DNA of 64,000 nucleotides from the NCBI GenBank assembly GCA_003996215.1, contig QJPP01000001.1:868001-932000 (forward strand), in the 5' to 3' direction. This document shows positions 58,334 to 64,000 of this stretch, in pieces (position 1 is the stretch's first letter; every line of letters starts with the position of its first letter). The notes under the pieces are model-generated. The model worked only from the letters and a program-made list of their open reading frames with translations. It had not been told where the DNA came from and did no database searches. The stretch comes from Jaltomata sinuosa (lineage: Eukaryota > Streptophyta > Magnoliopsida > Solanales > Solanaceae). The position numbers were made by a program, and so were the translations under genes.

Positions 58334-58659
58334 GTGAAACTTATGTTACTCGAACTCTCCAAAAAAATTAATGCATTTGTATAATTAAGTTCTCTAAAAA
58401 TATATTATTATTTTTGGAGAATTCCAATCATCAATATTTTTTGAAGAATTAGGACAACACAGGGTTAAACTCAAGACTGATGAAGAAGAGACATTATATG
58501 TCATCAATCGATTGAAGAATAGAATGATCAAGCCCAAAAGTTGAACAAGAGTAAAATATACAGAATAAAGACACGGTACATGAGAACTTCTTTTTTAAAA
58601 AAATAAAGAAACAAGATGACAGAAGAAGAAAGTAAGTAAAAACTACAAACGATTTAGTG

Positions 58660-59724
58660 TTAATATATTGAAGAAGGGAATGTCAAGCCCGCAGATTGAA
58701 ATTTCTGTAGCGTTATGGCATCAATGGATTTTGCCATATCCTCCGTCAAATAATTCTTCCAATCGCCAATTTCTCCTTTTCGGAAAAATACACTGTTACT
58801 AATTCCTGGAGTAGTTTCTAATTGATACATTATCCCACTCTTATTCACCTCTAGATTGCTCAAACTTTCGAAATTACAGCGTGCCACAATTTCTTGAGGC
58901 ACACCTCGCGCTTCTTCCTCGTTGGAGAAGGGTTTGCCCATGAAGTAGGCCAATTTCTTCACATAACCTAACGTGTCATCCTTCAAATCTTCGTATTTCA
59001 AGAAGAACACTCTCTCAGGTTTCTCAACACTTGCTTTCCAGTATTCCAACACGTGATCCCAGTAAGGTCCATGTCGGTTTTGTCCTTGGCAAAACCACTT
59101 GAATTGTTGTTCAAGTGTAAGGGGTACTTCAATAATATTTGCTCCAACACTGCTACTACTTTCAGCCTCCATCCTTTGTAAGAAATGCATCAAAGAAACA
59201 AATGTATCTTTGGGCTCCCTACATACGTAAATGATCTTTCCATTATCTGATTCTAATATGGATTTCGGTAAGTGAGTGTAAGGAAGATGTGTGGATAATA
59301 ATGGCAAATCGGTGTCTACAAATTTAGGGTCGGAGATAAAATCAATTTCCAAGAAGGGTAGGCATTTATGGGGTACCTTATGAAACAAAGGATTATTTGT
59401 AAAGTCATCATGAAAAATATGTCTAGTCATAATGGAAAAGGTTAAAGCTTTAAGCCAAGTAGTGCCTGTTTTTGGAGAAGTGCAAATGAAAATATCAGAG
59501 GGTTGAGCCTTGAAGTTTTCTTGCATATATAAAGCTGCTTCTAAGAAGTGTAAAGGGTACCAAAATCCTTGATATTGGTAGAATTCATAATAAGGATGAG
59601 GAGGCTCTCGTTTTGGAAGGGTTGATATTATCTCTTTGTATTTTATGCACATTTCCTTGAAATTTTCTGATCCATAATTGGCAGATAAGCGACTAGCTTT
59701 GCAAGGGAAATTAGAGCAACTCAT
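58660..59724 (-). CDS. Cytosolic sulfotransferase, copy C
   Basis: Intact, intronless, 354 residues, the longest of the three. Expected role: sulfation of a small-molecule hydroxyl using PAPS. Seen: PKTGTTW at residues 84-90, THLPY with the catalytic His at 146, the 3'-phosphate site with Arg169 and Ser177 in CREPKDTFVS, and RKGEIGDWK at 315-323. The loop after the 3'-phosphate motif is extended and serine-rich (EAESSSSVGANII), about ten residues longer than in copy A. That region borders the substrate pocket in this family, so specificity may differ. All key residues are present, so it is probably active. Confidence 0.95.
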   Translation of the reverse strand: MSCSNFPCKASRLSANYGSENFKEMCIKYKEIISTLPKREPPHPYYEFYQYQGFWYPLHFLEAALYMQENFKAQPSDIFICTSPKTGTTWLKALTFSIMTRHIFHDDFTNNPLFHKVPHKCLPFLEIDFISDPKFVDTDLPLLSTHLPYTHLPKSILESDNGKIIYVCREPKDTFVSLMHFLQRMEAESSSSVGANIIEVPLTLEQQFKWFCQGQNRHGPYWDHVLEYWKASVEKPERVFFLKYEDLKDDTLGYVKKLAYFMGKPFSNEEEARGVPQEIVARCNFESLSNLEVNKSGIMYQLETTPGISNSVFFRKGEIGDWKNYLTEDMAKSIDAITLQKFQSAGLTFPSSIY

Positions 59725-59797
59725 TTTTTGGAAAATGTGAAAGTGATATTAATGATAAAACAAAAAAATAGGAGACAACTTCTCTATTGACTGTTTG

Positions 59798-59807
59798 ATA
59801 TATATAA
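59798..59807 (-). promoter_or_regulatory. TATA box of sulfotransferase copy C
   Basis: The minus strand reads TTTATATATA about 75 bp upstream of the ATG, before the conserved GGAGACAACTTCTCTATTGA-type leader. Confidence 0.55.
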
Positions 59808-60184
59808 AGGAGAATTTTTTTGGTAATATATTGCAAGTAAGTCCATACTCATCCATGGTTAACTTTCAGGTCCCATTGAAAGAACAATTAAGTTGCATAT
59901 TTTTTTATAGTTTGTAAATTATCTCATTAACAATATAATAACATAATGAGTATAATTTCATAAAGTGGAGTTTGAGAAGAGTAAAATGTATGAAGATCTT
60001 ACCTCTACCTTGGAGGGGGACATGCTATTTTCAATAGACCATCAGCTCAAGAAAAATTATCCAAAGCAGTCCAAAAAAAGTAACAGATGTACAGAAAATA
60101 GCATAAAATAACTAAAACAACATATAGTAACAAACTACAACACAAAAATATGATAGTTAAAGTACAAGCAACAACAAAATAATA

Positions 60185-60436
60185 CTCCCTTCGTCTCAAT
60201 TTATATGATGTAGTTTGACTGCGCACAGAGTTTACGAAAGAAAGAAAGACTTTTAAAATTTGTGGTCTAAAATAAGTCATAGATGTTTGTGTGGCTATAA
60301 ATCATCTCATTAAGGATAAAATAAACATTTTAAAGTTAGTAAATTTTTACTAAATATAAAAAATTAGAAATATGTAACTTTTTTTGCGACTAACTAAAAA
60401 GGAAAGTGTATGTTATATAAATTGAGATAGAGGGAG
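60185..60436. mobile_element. Stowaway-like MITE
   Basis: CTCCCTTCGTCTCAATTTAT at one end. The complement of the other end is CTCCCTCTATCTCAATTTAT. TA duplication at 60183-60184 and 60437-60438. 252 bp. Confidence 0.8.
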
Positions 60437-60509
60437 TAACAGAAATTGAAGGACAAAATTATCAGAGTATTTTTTTTTAAAAAAAGATGGGGGTATGAAA
60501 AGGGAAAAT

Positions 60510-60600
60510 GGGGATAGGATTATGAGGTGGGGAATGGAGCCGTCACCAACAAAATTGAATTTCAGATAGTCAATTAACTGAACTATTAAGATTCTCCGCT
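60510..60600 (-). mobile_element. tRNA-derived SINE-like fragment
   Basis: The minus strand keeps an A-box-like TAGTTCAGTTAATTGACTAT and a decayed B box in the spacing of the other copies. Confidence 0.4.
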
Positions 60601-62134
60601 AGGACAGTAAAATATATAATTTAAATTAAATCATAATTTAAAAAAAAACAAGCTAAAAAAAATACATCACATGAATTGAAATAGAAGTATTATTTTTTAA
60701 AGGGAGGCAAAGAAAAAGTTAAAAATCCAATGCTTAAAAAATGGATAAAGGAGATGATGAGTTTTCCAAAGGTTAAGGGGACAAACCATGTGATCGTACC
60801 TTGAGATGATAATTCAAATACTTAAAACTTAAGGCCATGATAGATACGACTTAAAAATAGTACTAATACTCATTCCATTTCATTTTAATTATCACTTTAA
60901 TTTATTTTATATTTATTAAGAAAATTAATAAATAAAAAATACATTTGCTAAGTTATATTTATTTATTAGATATTTTTTTAAAGATTGAGCAGTATTAAAG
61001 TAATACTACTTTAATGTTATTAATATGGAGTTGGTAACCATATTGTTTGGCTGATCGTTTCACCTTCACGTGCCTTTGATCATTTTCAGAGGCATTATTA
61101 ACGGGAAAAAGGAAGAAAAGAGTTTTGGTGGGATCGTAATGTGAGGATTAAACAATAAAACTAGAATATAATCTAGAGTGTATATATGTTATGACTAGTT
61201 ATTTGTATTTTGCATTTATTTTTATTTGCACCATGTCCTTTTTTTAAAATGATTTGCATCTTAATTTATTTTTTTTTTGTAAAATAACAAAATATTTTAT
61301 CTTGAATTATCACGAAGATAAAATAGGAAAACAAAAGAATTTACTTTTGATGTGTTTTTTTTATTTGTACGAATCTACTTTAGATTTATTTTGCTCCAAA
61401 CTTTTATATTTTTATAATTAAAAAAGGGGTACATCTATTAGTACTTCTGATGTGTTTTGCTTGATTTGTGCAAATTTACTTCAATTTTGTTTTGCTTGAT
61501 TTGTATAAATTTTTCTTCAGATTTATAGTTATTTGCCAATATATGAGGTCTCGCATATCCTATATTAAATAATATTTGCCTACAACGTATAAACTTTTCT
61601 TTATATTTGTAATTCTTTACCAATATATGAGGTCTTTCATCTTTTATATTGAATAATGTTTGCTTATACTCATAAGATTTATAAATCTTTGGGTAATATA
61701 TATATATATATGGGGTCTCTCATCTTCTTTCGTTAGTAGTATTATTTATTTACTTGCATTGATTAATCTTCGTAACTAATTGTAGAGCTAGTCATTGTGT
61801 TGTTAGCAATTTAATTAAAATATTGTGTTATAATTTTAGGATAATGTATTACTTAATTTATTATAAAAATAATAATTTTGTGTCAAATTTATTATCTGTA
61901 TATAATTATGATTTGTGATAGTGATAATGAACATCATCAATGAAGGTTATGCATAATTTAAAATTATCATATATGTTTATTTATGGTACAGTTAGATATT
62001 TTTGATAAATTTTAAAATTATGGGTATAAGTTATTTTAGTTGGGCCCATTATTTCTTGATTTTATGGAAAACATAACGGAGCATAATTAGTGGATTATTT
62101 GGAGGGCTTCTTTTTTTTAATAAAAAAATAGAGT

Positions 62135-62215
62135 AGGGAAAGGGGATTTATAGAGTGGGGAATTAAACTCTCACCAATAAGATAAAAATTTTGATAGCCA
62201 ATCAACTTAAATTTT
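62135..62215 (-). mobile_element. tRNA-derived SINE-like fragment (diverged duplicate)
   Basis: Diverged paralogue of the copies at 40195 and 44750. Confidence 0.4.
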
Positions 62216-62806
62216 TAAATTTGAAGGCAATTATGAACCGTGTATACATTGAAGACATACTTGATCCAACTCAGTTCTTGACTGCAATTTTGAGAAAGAG
62301 AGAAAGAGATAGATAGTTGATTTAATAATTAGTCCAACTTTCTTGTATCTAAAAGCGATGTCAACCTCAATCCTTCAATTTTCTAATTGAAATAAGAAAT
62401 TTCATGTTCATACTAACGCATCACTCAATGTCATTAATGATACAATAATTTGATTATGCAATTAAGCAAGATATTTATGGTCTCCGGTACTTGCACCGAA
62501 TTATAAAGTTGACTACTCAACTCTCATTTTTTTATTTTCCAAAACTCAAACGCAAGTTGAAGTTAATCCCCATGTTTCAATTTGTTTGTCTGATTTTAAC
62601 TCGATATAAAATTTAAGAGAGTAAAGAAATTTTTTTTAATCTTGTGATCTTAAATTAAAGATATGTATGTACCAAAATATTCTTTAATCTTATGATACTT
62701 AAATATGCCATGAGAAAAGTCATAATTAAAAACCTGCCAACAAAAAAATTCTTTTTGAAACGTATTAAAAAGGAAAAAACACAAATTGAAACGAAAGGAA
62801 TACATA

Positions 62807-63085
62807 CTCCCTCCGTCCATCTTTACTAGTTCGCTATACTAAAAATATATGTTCAATAATATTTATCTAGTAATTTGAAAAATAAATAGATAATTTATTA
62901 TTTTGTGTTCATTTTATCTTTGTTATTAAATATTTATTTATTATTCAATATATTTTTTAAAATATTAAATTTATTATATTTAAAAGGTGATATAATAAAA
63001 TTATTTTTATTATTTATTAAGTACTATATTTTTTGAGGTGTATGTCAAATTAATAGTGGAGACAACTAAAAATAGACATAGCAAG
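62807..63085. mobile_element. Stowaway-like MITE with visible empty site
   Basis: Begins CTCCCTCCGTCCATCTTTAC after TA (62805-62806) and ends before TA (63086-63087). The paralogue near 45226 reads straight through (AATACATAATTTCAGG), confirming the insertion and its TA duplication. Confidence 0.82.
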
Positions 63086-63285
63086 TAATTTCAGGTAGCT
63101 CATAGTCAAATCTAATCCTTTTCCCTATATTCGATGTGCATTTGGTATTGCTTCACGTGGTTTTCAAAAATATGAGAACAATAAATAATATGTCCAATAA
63201 AAGTAAATATCCCAAAAAAAAAGAAAAAATTATATGGCATTATAATTCCACTTTTATAAAATTATTATCCATAACAAATATAGTA

Positions 63286-63533
63286 CTCCTTCCGTTTCAA
63301 TTTGTTTGACTTACTTTCTATTTTAGTGTGTTTCAAAAAGAATGACTTCTTTCTTTTTTAGTAACTTTTTAATTTCAACTTTTCACATGACATGTTTTAG
63401 ACCACAAGATTAAATGACATTTTGGTACATTCCACGTATCTTTAATTTAAGACCACAAAATTCAAAAGTCTTTTTTATTTTCTTAAACTCCGTGTCAAGT
63501 TAAAACAGGTCAATCAATTTGAAACAGAGGGAG
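63286..63533. mobile_element. Stowaway-like MITE
   Basis: CTCCTTCCGTTTCAATTTGT, and as complement of the right end CTCCCTCTGTTTCAAATTGA. TA on both sides (63284-63285 and 63534-63535). 248 bp. Confidence 0.82.
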
Positions 63534-63887
63534 TAATATTTTGACCAGGCTCATCCATAAGTCCCAATACAATTAGAAGAGTTTCATTCCCCTCATAATA
63601 TTACGCCCAATCAATATTCACTTCTTTTTCAATTAAACTTCTCTCTCACAATCCCAGTATTCACGCAATTACACCCAAATCGATTTCTTCATGATTTTAA
63701 ATATTTTCATACCAAAATTCAAGTGTCTTCCACAATTCCAGATAACCACCATTATCAGTTATTCCTAGTATTTCTTCCATAAATATATTTGACGGTAGTT
63801 GTATTTCAATCGATTTCATTACTTTTTCTCAAGCTTCCATTATTTTACTCGATTTACAGTTGGTAGTAAGATTGGAGGTATGCTTTA

Positions 63888-64000
63888 ATGGCTGAACTCA
63901 CACCTACAAGAGGTACACCACGTAGCAATGTTAATTTTGATTATGCACTATCTTTTAATTTGAGTATTTCTCAAGTAAATACAAATGCAGACTCTACTGT
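63888..64000 (+). CDS. Possible gene start at window edge, unrecognised
   Basis: From the ATG at 63888 the frame MAELTPTRGTPRSNVNFDYA... stays open to the window end (37 codons). It is preceded by a CT-rich leader-like stretch (63580-63880). An ATG at 63880 gives only two codons. No family recognised. It could be a host gene or a transposon protein. Confidence 0.3.
   Translation, partial: MAELTPTRGTPRSNVNFDYALSFNLSISQVNTNADST

Larger units (their letters stand above)
56236..58650. repeat. Segmental duplication: 3' flank of sulfotransferase copy C
   Basis: Matches 11604-14590 apart from the Mutator-like element in copy A's flank (empty site here near 57585) and the C-rich block 57800-58333 that copy A lacks. 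Confidence 0.88.
61490..63200. repeat. Paralogue of the start of the tandem duplication
   Basis: In-order matches to 39580-40850 and 44140-45400, such as AATATATGAGGTCTC, TCATAGAGAACGTAACGG-like text and GGTCTCCGGTACTTGCACC. More diverged than those two are from each other, and interrupted by the MITE at 62807-63085. Confidence 0.82.

Overview
The window is nuclear DNA of a flowering plant. Intron-containing and intronless plant genes sit in a dense bed of nested LTR retrotransposons, Helitrons, Mutator-like elements, MITEs and tRNA-derived SINEs. The repeat types, with LTRs starting TGTTGACACCC and TGTAACGACC and Helitron ends with a GCCCGTGC hairpin, suggest an asterid, most likely a Solanaceae species. 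That assignment is inference from familiarity, not from a search.

Layout. 1-11030: a decayed Ty3/gypsy chromovirus (Tekay/Del type) whose reverse transcriptase is split by a 2,971-bp solo LTR with a perfect 5-bp target-site duplication. 11604-16020: sulfotransferase copy A with its flanks, plus a 1.06-kb Mutator-like insertion. 16024-22165: nested Helitron-like DNA holding a Mutator-like element with a captured gene fragment (probably mitochondrial calcium uniporter), another Mutator-type element with a perfect 9-bp duplication, and a Harbinger-type MITE. 22568-36091: a young, non-coding, minus-strand LARD-like retroelement with about 3.45-kb LTRs, arranged LTR - internal - LTR - truncated internal. 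36882-37913: sulfotransferase copy B. 39575-48045: a tandem 4-kb duplication whose two copies differ by a 568-bp solo LTR. 49357-51641: an intact nine-exon cytochrome P450, CYP87-like. 53330-55310: a Tat/Ogre-type gag-protease remnant, then a compositionally foreign block that may be organellar. 56236-63200: sulfotransferase copy C with flanks related to those of A and B. A possible gene start lies at the right edge.

The apparently functional content is four genes, all on the minus strand: three intronless cytosolic sulfotransferases of the plant flavonoid/steroid type and one CYP87-type P450. An oxidase next to conjugating enzymes could act on one specialised-metabolite or steroid pathway, but nothing in the sequence proves they work together. 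The mobile elements account for most of the rest. The most unusual signals are a covarying hairpin motif repeated in the LARD internal region, palindrome-rich LTR promoters, and the recombined LARD structure.
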